From assembly GCA_964519585.1 (NCBI GenBank), contig CAZFIO010000031.1, forward strand, positions 1-15,630: 15,630 bases of DNA. Direction: 5' to 3'. Positions within the stretch are counted from its first letter, which is position 1; each line of letters starts with the position of its first letter. Positions 1 to 7,177 of the stretch are shown here, in pieces. Under the pieces are notes generated by a model, which did not search any database, had not been told where the DNA came from, and was given only the letters and a program-made list of their open reading frames with translations. Source of the stretch: CAZFIO01 sp964519585 (lineage in GTDB: Bacteria; Bacillota; Clostridia; Tissierellales; Tissierellaceae). The position numbers and the translations under genes were made by a program.

Positions 1-184
1 TTAGGCACACCTTCATATAGTTCTCTAAAATTAGTCCTCCAGCATTATTTAAGGCTGATCTTGCTGCAGCAATCTGGATTAATATATCCCCGCAGAATTT
101 ATCCTCTTCAACCATCTTCTGTATACCTTTGATTTGACCTTCTATCCTTCTTAACCTTGTTATTACAGCAGACTTATCTTGCAA
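1..184 (-). CDS. CsoR/CstR-family (DUF156) transcriptional repressor, partial (3' end outside window)
   Basis: First 61 codons of a small all-helical DNA-binding repressor of the CsoR/RcnR/FrmR/CstR family (usual length about 85-100 residues); the rest lies beyond the left edge. The family signature is clear: RLRRIEGQIKGIQKMVE near residues 10-26, then FCGDILIQIAAARSAL. Cys31 and Cys60 match the two conserved family cysteines, but the copper-binding His of true CsoR proteins (four residues before the second Cys) is Tyr56. That pattern looks more like the persulfide sensor CstR than a Cu(I) sensor; this is inference. The start is a TTG at 184-182, because an AGGGGGT ribosome binding site sits 6 bases upstream and no in-frame ATG exists. 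The RBS overlaps the TAG of the RseC-family gene, so the two are very likely cotranscribed. Confidence 0.85.
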   Translation of the reverse strand, partial: MQDKSAVITRLRRIEGQIKGIQKMVEEDKFCGDILIQIAAARSALNNAGGLILENYMKVCL

Positions 185-195
185 TATACTACCCC

Positions 196-618
196 CTATA
201 AAATCCGTACAGCAGAAATAACGGATTCATTTTTCTTAGAAATTCTATTATCTATTATTTTGATTATAAAATAGGATAATGCTAAAAAGATAATACCTGT
301 AAGAAAACTCAACAACTCGTAGGCAGAATATCCATTATTTTTAAAGTAAGAATTACCAAGAATTATACCCAATATCACTGCAGCAAAAGGAATCATATAT
401 ACAATAAAGGTATATTTAAGGATGTTTCCAACTTCTCCCTTAACCTCTACAAAGTCACCCACCTTAGCATTTAACTTATTGGGCAAAATTATATTGTGTG
501 GTGCTACCTCACAGCTACTACTACAGCTATTGCATCCACTACCACAGCCAGAAACTCTTCTAACCTCTAACTCTATTTTATCTCCTATAACTTTTTTTAC
601 AAAACCTACTTGCTCCAT
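196..618 (-). CDS. SoxR-reducing system RseC/MucC family membrane protein
   Basis: A 140-residue inner-membrane protein. It begins with a short cytoplasmic domain holding a cysteine cluster C-x3-C-x2-C-x3-C (Cys25, Cys29, Cys32, Cys36), which could bind a metal or Fe-S cluster or do thiol chemistry. Two hydrophobic helices follow at about 69-89 and 100-122, with a basic tail. This layout matches RseC/MucC, named for a role in reducing SoxR with Rnf/Rsx electron-transfer proteins in Gram-negatives; its role in Bacillota is not settled. The ATG at 618 has an AGGAGG site 7 bases upstream. It starts 11 bases after tcdA and ends 11 bases before the TTG of the CsoR/CstR-family gene, so it is in the aspS-tcdA run. 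The regulator next door suggests a redox or thiol stress link, which is inference. Confidence 0.85.
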   Translation of the reverse strand: MEQVGFVKKVIGDKIELEVRRVSGCGSGCNSCSSSCEVAPHNIILPNKLNAKVGDFVEVKGEVGNILKYTFIVYMIPFAAVILGIILGNSYFKNNGYSAYELLSFLTGIIFLALSYFIIKIIDNRISKKNESVISAVRIL

Positions 619-629
619 GACTCAACCTC

Positions 630-1331
630 CTAACTAATTAAATCTTTTACTAGCTCAGAAGCAATTATTAAACCTACGACAGAAGGAACAAAAGAAACAC
701 TTCCTGGTGATGATTGCTTATTTATATCTACTTGGATTTTAGGTGCAATAGGGGCTTCATCAGACCATACTACCTTTAATTCTTTTATACCCCTTCTTCG
801 CAATTCCCTTCTCATTACCCTTGCCAATGGGCATACATTTGTTTCATATATATCTCCAACCTTCAACAGGGTTGGTGACAGTTTATTGCCTGCACCCATT
901 GAACTAATAATAGGAATAGATTTAGCCTTAGCACTTACAATCAGGTCAAGTTTGGCAGAAACCATATCTATGGCATCCACTATATAGTCATAGCTAGGTT
1001 TTAATAAATCTTCTCTAGTAGCATCATTATACTTCTCCATATATATACTTATATCCAAATCTGGATTAATATCTAATAACCTGTCCTTCATAACCTGGAC
1101 TTTTGATTTACCAATTGTCCTAGTATTTGCATGAATTTGCCTGTTAATATTAGATATATCTATTATATCATAATCTATCAAAAATATCTTGCCTAATCCA
1201 CATCTTACCAATGCTTCAGCAGCATATGAACCTACCCCACCAACCCCAAACACAGCAACAGTTGATTCCTTAAGCTTCTCAAGGCCTTCCTTCCCTATTA
1301 AGGCCTCAGTCCTAATAAACATGTTATTCAT
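630..1331 (-). CDS. tcdA: tRNA threonylcarbamoyladenosine dehydratase TcdA
   Basis: An E1-like (ThiF/MoeB superfamily) ATP-dependent enzyme that cyclises N6-threonylcarbamoyladenosine at position 37 of ANN-decoding tRNAs to ct6A. The 233 residues show the nucleotide-binding loop GVGGVG at 29-34, the acidic strand end LIDYD at 51-55, and DISNINRQ at 58-65, whose Asn and Arg contact ATP. SSMGAGNK follows at 143-150. It is shorter than the Escherichia coli protein, as is usual in Bacillota. It starts 4 bases after the aspS stop with only a weak AGAAAG site, so translational coupling to aspS is likely; an ATG three codons in (1322-1320) is an alternative start. The aspS-tcdA adjacency is conserved in Bacillota (yrvM in B. 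subtilis). Confidence 0.93.
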   Translation of the reverse strand: MNNMFIRTEALIGKEGLEKLKESTVAVFGVGGVGSYAAEALVRCGLGKIFLIDYDIIDISNINRQIHANTRTIGKSKVQVMKDRLLDINPDLDISIYMEKYNDATREDLLKPSYDYIVDAIDMVSAKLDLIVSAKAKSIPIISSMGAGNKLSPTLLKVGDIYETNVCPLARVMRRELRRRGIKELKVVWSDEAPIAPKIQVDINKQSSPGSVSFVPSVVGLIIASELVKDLIS

Positions 1332-1335
1332 CTTT

Positions 1336-3108
1336 CTAATCTTCTACCCTTATATGAACTTCACTCAATTGTTTATCTGAGACCTTGGTAGGTGCATTGG
1401 TTAGCAAGCAGGTTGCAGATTGGGTTTTAGGGAAAGCAATTACATCCCTAATATTGCTAGACTTAGTCAATAGCATAATCAGCCTATCAAATCCAAATGC
1501 TATTCCACCATGCGGTGGGGCTCCATACTTGAAAGCTTCTAGTAGAAAACCAAACTTTTCCTTAGCTTCCTCATCTGAAAAACCTAGAGCCTTAAACATA
1601 CGACTTTGTAAGTCAGAGTTACTTATTCTTATACTTCCCCCGCCCATTTCGTCTCCATTAATTACAATATCATAGGCTTTTGCCCTTACAGCCTCAGGCT
1701 TAGTTTCTAGTAGGTGCAAATCCTCTTCCATAGGTGAAGTAAAAGGATGATGTTTAGCAACAAATCTTTTTTCTTCATCATCATACTCAAATAAAGGGAA
1801 TTCAGTTATCCATACTAAATTTAGTTCTTCATCATCCAATAGGTTAAGTCTTTTGGCAATTTCATTTCTTAAGTTTCCTAAGGCATCATATACGGTCTCT
1901 GTTTTGTCTGCTACAAAGACCAGTAAATCCCCTTCTTCCCCATCCATCTTAGAAATAACTCCTTCTAGTTCAATTTCATTTAGAAACTTGGCTATTGGTG
2001 AACTTATACCCTCTTCTGTTACTTTTATCCAAGCCAAACCCTTAGCTCCATATAGCTTAGCAAAGTCTTCCAATGAACTTATATCTTTTCTAGTAAAATC
2101 ATTTCCATATCCTTTTATATTAATACCTTTAACAGAACCCCCGTTTTCAATTGTGGAGGAAAATACCTTAAATTCACTTTTCCTAACTTCATCTGAAATA
2201 TCTACTAATTCAAAACCAAACCTTAAATCAGGTTTATCCAGTCCATATTTTTCCATAGCTTCCTTATAGGCTAATCGTTTTATAGGCAACTGAATTTCAA
2301 CACCTTTTAGGTCCTTAAATAGTTTATAAAGAAATTTTTCATTCATGCTTATTATATCTTCTACATCAACAAAGGACATTTCTATATCAATTTGAGTAAA
2401 TTCTGGCTGCCTATTAGCCCTTAAATCTTCATCTCTAAAACACCTTGCAATTTGATAGTATCTATCCATGCCAGAAATCATTAAAAGTTGTTTCATAAGT
2501 TGTGGAGATTGGGGCAGAGCATAAAATTCACCTGGATTTACCCTGCTTGGTACTAGATAATCTCTTGCACCTTCAGGTGTGGGTTTAGTAAGCATAGGAG
2601 TTTCTATCTCAACAAAATCATTATCGTAGAAAAAATCCCTTACAACCTTAGCTGCTCTTGCTCTAAGTTTTAAATTTTCCTGCATGAAAGGTTTTCGTAA
2701 GTCCAAATACCTATATTTTAACCTCATACTTTCTGATACATTATCCTCATCCCTGATATAGATAGGGGGAGTATTGGCGCCATCTAAAATTTTCAATTCT
2801 TTGGCCAACACCTCAACCTGGCCACTAGCTAATTCAGGGTTAGCAGACTGTCTTTTTCTTACAAGCCCACGAACACCTATTACATACTCAGATTTTATAC
2901 CTTCAGCTTTTTTGAAAACATCTTCAGATATAGTATCATCAAAAACAATCTGTGATATCCCTGTAGTATCTCTTAGATCTATAAAGATAATAGAGCCTAA
3001 GTTTCTTTCTTTTTGTACCCACCCCATTAAGACTACCTCTTTACCTTCATCACTAATCCTAAGCTTGCCACACATATGACTCCTTCTTAATTTTCCCATA
3101 GTATCCAT
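1336..3108 (-). CDS. aspS: aspartyl-tRNA synthetase
   Basis: Class II synthetase that attaches aspartate to tRNA-Asp in the cytoplasm. Its 590 residues are the usual bacterial length. They show an N-terminal OB-fold anticodon-binding domain (about 1-110), the class II core with motif 2 near FRDEDLRANRQPEFTQIDIE (224-243), the bacterial GAD insertion (roughly 290-420), and motif 3 GGIAFGFDRL (534-543). ATG at 3108 has an AAGGAGGG site 7 bases upstream; an in-frame ATG three codons later is less well placed. Leu37 after the basic QKERN stretch is where some nondiscriminating enzymes carry His, hinting at a tRNA-Asp-specific enzyme, but that needs an alignment. It is preceded by its own promoter and a T-box leader and is followed closely by tcdA. 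Confidence 0.97.
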   Translation of the reverse strand: MDTMGKLRRSHMCGKLRISDEGKEVVLMGWVQKERNLGSIIFIDLRDTTGISQIVFDDTISEDVFKKAEGIKSEYVIGVRGLVRKRQSANPELASGQVEVLAKELKILDGANTPPIYIRDEDNVSESMRLKYRYLDLRKPFMQENLKLRARAAKVVRDFFYDNDFVEIETPMLTKPTPEGARDYLVPSRVNPGEFYALPQSPQLMKQLLMISGMDRYYQIARCFRDEDLRANRQPEFTQIDIEMSFVDVEDIISMNEKFLYKLFKDLKGVEIQLPIKRLAYKEAMEKYGLDKPDLRFGFELVDISDEVRKSEFKVFSSTIENGGSVKGINIKGYGNDFTRKDISSLEDFAKLYGAKGLAWIKVTEEGISSPIAKFLNEIELEGVISKMDGEEGDLLVFVADKTETVYDALGNLRNEIAKRLNLLDDEELNLVWITEFPLFEYDDEEKRFVAKHHPFTSPMEEDLHLLETKPEAVRAKAYDIVINGDEMGGGSIRISNSDLQSRMFKALGFSDEEAKEKFGFLLEAFKYGAPPHGGIAFGFDRLIMLLTKSSNIRDVIAFPKTQSATCLLTNAPTKVSDKQLSEVHIRVED

Positions 3109-3123
3109 TATAGTGCCCTCCTT

Positions 3124-3165
3124 AAAATAATAACCTCCCGTCTCTGATGTTCAGGGACGAGAGGT
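3124..3165 (-). terminator. intrinsic terminator of the aspS T-box
   Basis: The stem ACCTCTCGTC (3165-3156) pairs with GACGGGAGGT (3142-3133) with one U-G pair, and the inner CTG/CAG extends it. TATTATTTT (3132-3124) follows. The 5' arm is shared with the antiterminator, so the two folds exclude each other. Confidence 0.93.
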
Positions 3166-3351
3166 CTTCTCGCGGTACCACCCTAATTAGGTAATCCTCA
3201 CTTGGAATTTTAACGCATTTCTGCGAACAATCTTTCAAATGTTAGCTTCAAGGTGTCCTAGAAAAATATTATTATTGGGTTTCCACCATCCCCAACTCTC
3301 TATAAATAAGTGATTTAACTTCTTCCTTCTCATAGCCTTTACTAATCTATT
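3124..3351 (-). ncRNA. T-box leader (tRNA-Asp-responsive riboswitch) of aspS
   Basis: Transcription-attenuating leader that senses uncharged tRNA. Stem I spans about 3345-3240: a kink-turn-like GCTATGAGAAGG/CCTTGAAGC base, AGAGAG, and a distal stem TTGGG/CCCAA around GATGGTGGAAA. The specifier codon reads GAC (3257-3255), immediately followed by ACC as in other T-boxes, giving Asp and matching the gene. The conserved T-box AGGGTGGTACCGCG lies at 3184-3171. Its AGGG and GCGAGA arms can pair with TCTCGTCCCT just downstream to form the antiterminator; the alternative is the terminator hairpin. The tRNA-end-pairing bulge reads TGGT, so its variable base is U, where C would pair best with the G73 usual for tRNA-Asp. 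Confidence 0.95.
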
Positions 3352-3357
3352 AATACT

Positions 3358-3385
3358 ATTATAACTATATTTTAGATTCTTGCAA
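3358..3385 (-). promoter_or_regulatory. candidate sigma-A promoter for the aspS T-box operon
   Basis: TATAAT at 3363-3358 is a perfect -10 box, with TTGCAA (3385-3380) as a 4/6 -35 box at a 16-base spacing. Transcription would start near 3351, just before stem I of the T-box. The promoter overlaps the last codons of the malic enzyme gene. Confidence 0.65.
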
Positions 3386-4544
3386 GCCCTGAATCTATAG
3401 CAGCTTGTTTAACAGCTTTAGCCACAGCTTCTGCCACATCTTTGTTAAGTGCATCTGGTATTACAAAATCTTCATTTAGTTCATCTTCCTTAATCATATT
3501 TGCTATTGCATAAGCTGCAGCAATATTCATATCTGTATTTATATCCCTAGCCCTAGCATCTAATGCGCCTCTAAAAATTCCAGGAAAAGCAGATACATTA
3601 TTGATTTGGTTAGCGAAGTCAGACCTACCAGTTCCTACCACCCTAGCGCCTGCTTCTTTAGCCATATCTGGGTATATTTCTGGAGTTGGGTTAGCCATAG
3701 CAAATATAATAGAATCCTTATTCATAGATTTAACCATCTCAGGTTTTAAGGCATTGGCTACTGATACCCCAATAAACACATCAGCTCCAACAATAGCATC
3801 CTTAAGTGTTCCCCTTTGGTCATCTAGATTTGTAATTTCTGCAAGTTCTTCTTTGTACCAATTATTATTTGGTGAACCCTTATAAACTATACCCTTACTA
3901 TCACACATTATAGCATTTTTTACACCCATACCTAAAAGCATCCTTACAATTGCCCCACCAGCTGCTCCACTACCATTGACAACAACCTTTATATCTTCCA
4001 TTTTTTTATTAACTAATTTAAGAGCATTTATCAAACCCGCACTTACAACAACAGCAGTACCATGTTGGTCATCATGGAAAATAGGTATATCCAATTGTTC
4101 CTTCAGTTTTCTTTCAATTTCAAAACACTTGGGTGCAGATATGTCTTCTAAATTTATACCTCCAAAAGTTGGAGCCATTCTTACAACAGTTTCCACGACT
4201 TCGTCTACATCCTTAGTACTTAAGCAAATAGGGACTGCATCTACATCTCCAAACTCCTTAAACAGAATAGACTTTCCCTCCATAACTGGTAAAGCAGCCT
4301 CAGGTCCTATATCGCCTAGCCCCAAAACAGCAGTACCATTTGTAACTACAGCTATTAGATTTCCTTTTGCAGTATACTTATAAATATCTTCTTTGTTTGC
4401 ATGTATCTTTCTACAAGGTTCTGCTACCCCAGGAGTATAAGCAGTACTCAAATCATCTCTAGTATTAACCTTAACCTTTGATATCACCTCAATTTTCCCC
4501 TTGTTGTCTTCGTGCATTTTTAAGCTTAATTCTGAATAATTCAT
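3372..4544 (-). CDS. malic enzyme (malate dehydrogenase, oxaloacetate-decarboxylating; NAD-type)
   Basis: Oxidative decarboxylation of malate to pyruvate and CO2 in the cytosol. The 390 residues are the length of the small bacterial malic enzymes. Catalytic motifs are visible: YTPGVAEPC with the likely catalytic Tyr36; NGTAVLGLGDIGP (69-81); MEGKS with likely catalytic Lys91; EDISAPKCFEIE (133-144); and FHDDQHGTA (156-164) with metal-binding acidic residues. The Rossmann loop GSGAAG is at 191-196, NPTPEI at 285-290, and GRSDFANQINN at 306-316. Cofactor preference (NAD versus NADP) cannot be read with certainty. The ATG at 4544 is preceded by AAAGGATGA. It begins 30 bases after hemZ with no terminator between, so it probably shares that transcript. 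hisS is commonly found in this position in related Clostridia. Confidence 0.93.
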   Translation of the reverse strand: MNYSELSLKMHEDNKGKIEVISKVKVNTRDDLSTAYTPGVAEPCRKIHANKEDIYKYTAKGNLIAVVTNGTAVLGLGDIGPEAALPVMEGKSILFKEFGDVDAVPICLSTKDVDEVVETVVRMAPTFGGINLEDISAPKCFEIERKLKEQLDIPIFHDDQHGTAVVVSAGLINALKLVNKKMEDIKVVVNGSGAAGGAIVRMLLGMGVKNAIMCDSKGIVYKGSPNNNWYKEELAEITNLDDQRGTLKDAIVGADVFIGVSVANALKPEMVKSMNKDSIIFAMANPTPEIYPDMAKEAGARVVGTGRSDFANQINNVSAFPGIFRGALDARARDINTDMNIAAAYAIANMIKEDELNEDFVIPDALNKDVAEAVAKAVKQAAIDSGLARI

Positions 4545-4574
4545 ACCATTGTCATCCTTTCTTTTAAAATTAAT

Positions 4575-6032
4575 TTATATATATTTTTGTTTCCTTAAGA
4601 TAAGCTCATCAATCCTTTCAACATAATCCCTAAGACTTTTGAAGTTTGGAATTCTTTCTATCCTATTTTCATTTGGATAGAAGATTTTAGATACACCACC
4701 CAAGCCTGCTGCAATAATAGTTTCCTTCTCCTCCATCATAGCAATATTATATATAGACTCTTTATTCTTCTTAGAAAAACCTATGTTTTCCAAATTTCCT
4801 AAGATTTGTTTTTGCCTATACAAATAATACGGCTCTAAACCCATCTCCTTTCCATAAACAAATACCTCTTCTAGCATATCCTCTATTTCAAGTCCCTTAT
4901 CCATATAAGCATCCCTGTCCTTATGTATTCTTGATCCTCTTTTGATAGACAAGGTGTGAAGGGTCAGGTTATTTGGGTCTAATTTCTTGATTTGACCTAA
5001 AGTATTTCTTAAGTCTTCTATATTTTCACCAGGTAAGCCAAGAATTATATCCATATTTATTATATCAAAGCCTAAGCTTTTCGCAAGATTATAAGCTTTA
5101 TTTATTGACTGTGAATTATGTTTTCTACCTACCAAGTCTAAGGTCTCATTATTCATGGTTTGAGGGTTAATACTAATCCTGTCAATCTTGTAATCCTTAA
5201 GCATAGATAAAATTTCTGAATCTATAGTATCAGGTCTTCCAGCTTCTACAGTAAACTCCTTAATATTTTTAGGGAAGATTTCTCTTATTAATTTTATTAT
5301 CAACTCAAGGTCCTTAGTTTTTAATGCAGTTGGAGTACCTCCACCTATGTAGACAGTATTTAGTTTTTTACCCTTCATCATCCTAGCAATCATCCTTAAT
5401 TCATATAGTAAGCTTTTTATATAATTATCCACATTGCTAGCATTGTTTATTGTAAAGGATGGAAAAGAGCAATAAGTACACTTACTAGGACAAAAAGGAA
5501 TTCCTACATAAAGACTGTATCTGTCACTATCAAGAGGGTAGATATGCTTTCTTTGTAATTTAGCAATACTTTTTACCAAACTAGCTTTCTGGCTAGACAG
5601 CATGTATTTTTCTAGCAAAATACTATAAATATCATTATCATCTATACCCTTTTCATATAGATCATGGTTTATCTTTACAGGCCTGATCCCAGTTAAAATT
5701 CCCCAAGGAGGAAGTTTTTTAGTTAACTTATTTAGAATCCTATAAACTCCCCTTTTTACAGCCTGCTTAATAGGTGTATTTATATAATAATCACTAGGGG
5801 TATAAATGTCAATGTTTTCACAATCCTTAAGGATTAATTCTCCATCCTTAAATACTCTAATAAATATAAAAATTTCACTAGATCCTATAACCTCTGTTTC
5901 CAAAAGATAGGCTTTAGCTTGCAGATTGGATTTATCATTTACAAATATAATCTTTTCTTTAGGTAAAAATACCCTAACAAGTTCAAATAAATCATGTTTA
6001 TAATCGTGTCCCTTGGTCATCACGTATATCAT
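4575..6032 (-). CDS. hemZ: HemZ family radical SAM protein (putative coproporphyrinogen dehydrogenase)
   Basis: Radical SAM enzyme related to HemN/HemW, the class assigned to oxygen-independent coproporphyrinogen III oxidation, although activity of HemZ itself is not well established. The 485 residues comprise an N-terminal domain of about 165 residues typical of HemZ, including PPWGILTGIRPVK (108-120). A radical SAM barrel follows with the 4Fe-4S motif C-x3-C-x2-C (Cys181, Cys185, Cys188) in CPSKCTYCSF, GGGTPT (230-235), and TVEAGRPD (261-268). The C-terminal HemN-like part carries a LYRQKQ element. ATG at 6032 has GGGTGA 5 bases upstream. The long N-terminal extension distinguishes it from HemW. 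No other haem genes are in the window, so a haem role here is inference. It lies in the conserved dtd-metallo-beta-lactamase-hemZ order. Confidence 0.88.
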   Translation of the reverse strand: MIYVMTKGHDYKHDLFELVRVFLPKEKIIFVNDKSNLQAKAYLLETEVIGSSEIFIFIRVFKDGELILKDCENIDIYTPSDYYINTPIKQAVKRGVYRILNKLTKKLPPWGILTGIRPVKINHDLYEKGIDDNDIYSILLEKYMLSSQKASLVKSIAKLQRKHIYPLDSDRYSLYVGIPFCPSKCTYCSFPSFTINNASNVDNYIKSLLYELRMIARMMKGKKLNTVYIGGGTPTALKTKDLELIIKLIREIFPKNIKEFTVEAGRPDTIDSEILSMLKDYKIDRISINPQTMNNETLDLVGRKHNSQSINKAYNLAKSLGFDIINMDIILGLPGENIEDLRNTLGQIKKLDPNNLTLHTLSIKRGSRIHKDRDAYMDKGLEIEDMLEEVFVYGKEMGLEPYYLYRQKQILGNLENIGFSKKNKESIYNIAMMEEKETIIAAGLGGVSKIFYPNENRIERIPNFKSLRDYVERIDELILRKQKYI

Positions 6033-6052
6033 ATAATCACCCTAATCAAGTT

Positions 6053-6082
6053 AAAAGCCACTTTATTAATAAGTAAAGTGGC
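6053..6082 (-). terminator. weak hairpin terminator or attenuator before hemZ
   Basis: A perfect 9-bp stem GCCACTTTA/TAAAGTGGC (6082-6074 with 6065-6057) and an 8-base loop begin one base after the stop codon of the metallo-beta-lactamase gene. Only TTTT (6056-6053) follows, so termination may be partial. Only 20 bases remain before the hemZ start, too few for a promoter, so hemZ probably depends on readthrough or on an upstream internal promoter. Confidence 0.6.
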
Positions 6083-6083
6083 C

Positions 6084-6704
6084 TTATTGTAAAAATTCAT
6101 TAAATAGTCTTTCATTCCCTATAGTAGACGAATCTCCATGGCCTGGTAGGACAATGGTATCATCATCTAAGTTTAAAAGTTTTTCCTTTATTGAGCCAAT
6201 TAACTTTTCGTAACTTCCACCAAATAAGTCTGTTCTACCTATAGAATTCTTAAACAAACTATCTCCTGTAATAAGATATTCATTAATTTTAAGACAGATT
6301 CCACCTGGAGAATGGCCAGGTATATGGATAATACTTGCTTTAAGACTACCAAATTCTATAGTATCTCCTTCATTTAAGCATATATCTGGGCTTATTTCCT
6401 TGGAACCTACAGACATCATATAAGAAAGATTTTTTTTAGTATCTTCTAATAAACCTTTTTCCTCCTTATGTGCAAGAACAGGTATATCTAAGCTTTCTTT
6501 TAAATCGCTTACTGCACCTATATGGTCACCATGTCCATGGGTTAAAACTATATATTTTACTTTTAAATCATTATTCTCTATTACCCTCATTATAGACTCA
6601 GCCTCAGCACCTGGATCAATAACAATCCCCTGCCTGGTCTCATTACAAAATATTATATAGCAATTTGCAGCATAGTCCCCTAGGACTAATTTTATTATTT
6701 CCAA
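6084..6704 (-). CDS. MBL-fold metallohydrolase, hydroxyacylglutathione hydrolase (glyoxalase II)-like
   Basis: Cytosolic metal-dependent hydrolase of the metallo-beta-lactamase fold. From the chosen start it is 206 residues. The dinuclear metal motif T-H-G-H-G-D-H is at 55-61, with further ligands His131 (PGHSPGG), Asp148 (ITGDSLF) and His189 (PGHGDSS); GRTDL near 157-161 is typical of glyoxalase II-like/YcbL proteins. The substrate is unknown; a thioester such as a lactoyl-thiol is a guess. I chose TTG at 6704-6702 rather than the upstream ATG at 6740. An AGAGGAGGT site (6719-6711) sits 6 bases before the TTG, and the resulting MEIIKLVLGDYAANCYI matches the usual family start. The ATG would overlap dtd and has no RBS. 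The dtd stop lies in this RBS. Confidence 0.92.
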   Translation of the reverse strand: MEIIKLVLGDYAANCYIIFCNETRQGIVIDPGAEAESIMRVIENNDLKVKYIVLTHGHGDHIGAVSDLKESLDIPVLAHKEEKGLLEDTKKNLSYMMSVGSKEISPDICLNEGDTIEFGSLKASIIHIPGHSPGGICLKINEYLITGDSLFKNSIGRTDLFGGSYEKLIGSIKEKLLNLDDDTIVLPGHGDSSTIGNERLFNEFLQ

Positions 6705-6717
6705 GATTTTACCTCCT

Positions 6718-7167
6718 CTAGAAAGTTCTTTTACTGTCAATCATAATAGTTACTGGCCCATCATTTTTTAAACTTACCTTCATATCAGCTCCAAAAACTC
6801 CACTTTCTACACCAATACCCAAGTCTTTTACCTTTTCTATAAACTTCAAGTACAACTTTTCGCCTAGTCCTGGACCAGCAGAATTTGTGAAACTAGGTCT
6901 TTTACCCTTTCTTACATCACCGTATAAGGTAAATTGGGAAACCACAAGAACCTCTCCCCCAATATCCCTAACCGACAGATTCATTTTCCCATCTTTATCT
7001 TGGAAAATCCTTAAACCTAGGGCTTTGTCAACTAGGTATTCTAAATCATTTATATCATCTTCCTTACCAACACCTAAAAAAACCAATAGGCCCTTGTCTA
7101 TTTTACCCACAATTTCCCCCTCAACTTCCACTGATGCTTCCAAAACTCTTTGTACCACAAGCCTCAT
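6718..7167 (-). CDS. dtd: D-aminoacyl-tRNA deacylase
   Basis: Proofreading enzyme that hydrolyses D-amino acids (and glycine mischarged on tRNA-Ala) from tRNA. The 149 residues match the family (about 145-150). It begins MRLVVQRV, and has SQFTLYGD at 77-84, a Pro-Ser-Phe-containing GKRPSF segment at 88-93, and FGADMKVSLKNDGPVT at 125-140. Gly137-Pro138 is the cross-subunit Gly-cisPro pair that enforces D-selectivity. The ATG at 7167 has AGGAGGT 5 bases upstream, overlapping the rel stop; a longer in-frame start at 7209 lies inside rel and adds residues foreign to the family. The rel-dtd order is conserved in Bacillota. Confidence 0.96.
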   Translation of the reverse strand: MRLVVQRVLEASVEVEGEIVGKIDKGLLVFLGVGKEDDINDLEYLVDKALGLRIFQDKDGKMNLSVRDIGGEVLVVSQFTLYGDVRKGKRPSFTNSAGPGLGEKLYLKFIEKVKDLGIGVESGVFGADMKVSLKNDGPVTIMIDSKRTF

Positions 7168-7177
7168 TGTATACCTC

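Noticed and set aside
6430..6437. T8 run in the metallo-beta-lactamase gene as a phase-variation tract
   Set aside because: A and T runs of this length are ordinary in DNA of this composition, unlike the G8 tract in rel.
6705..6740. The 12-residue N-terminal extension of the metallo-beta-lactamase protein from ATG 6740
   Set aside because: It lies within the end of dtd and across the strong ribosome binding site that serves the TTG at 6704.
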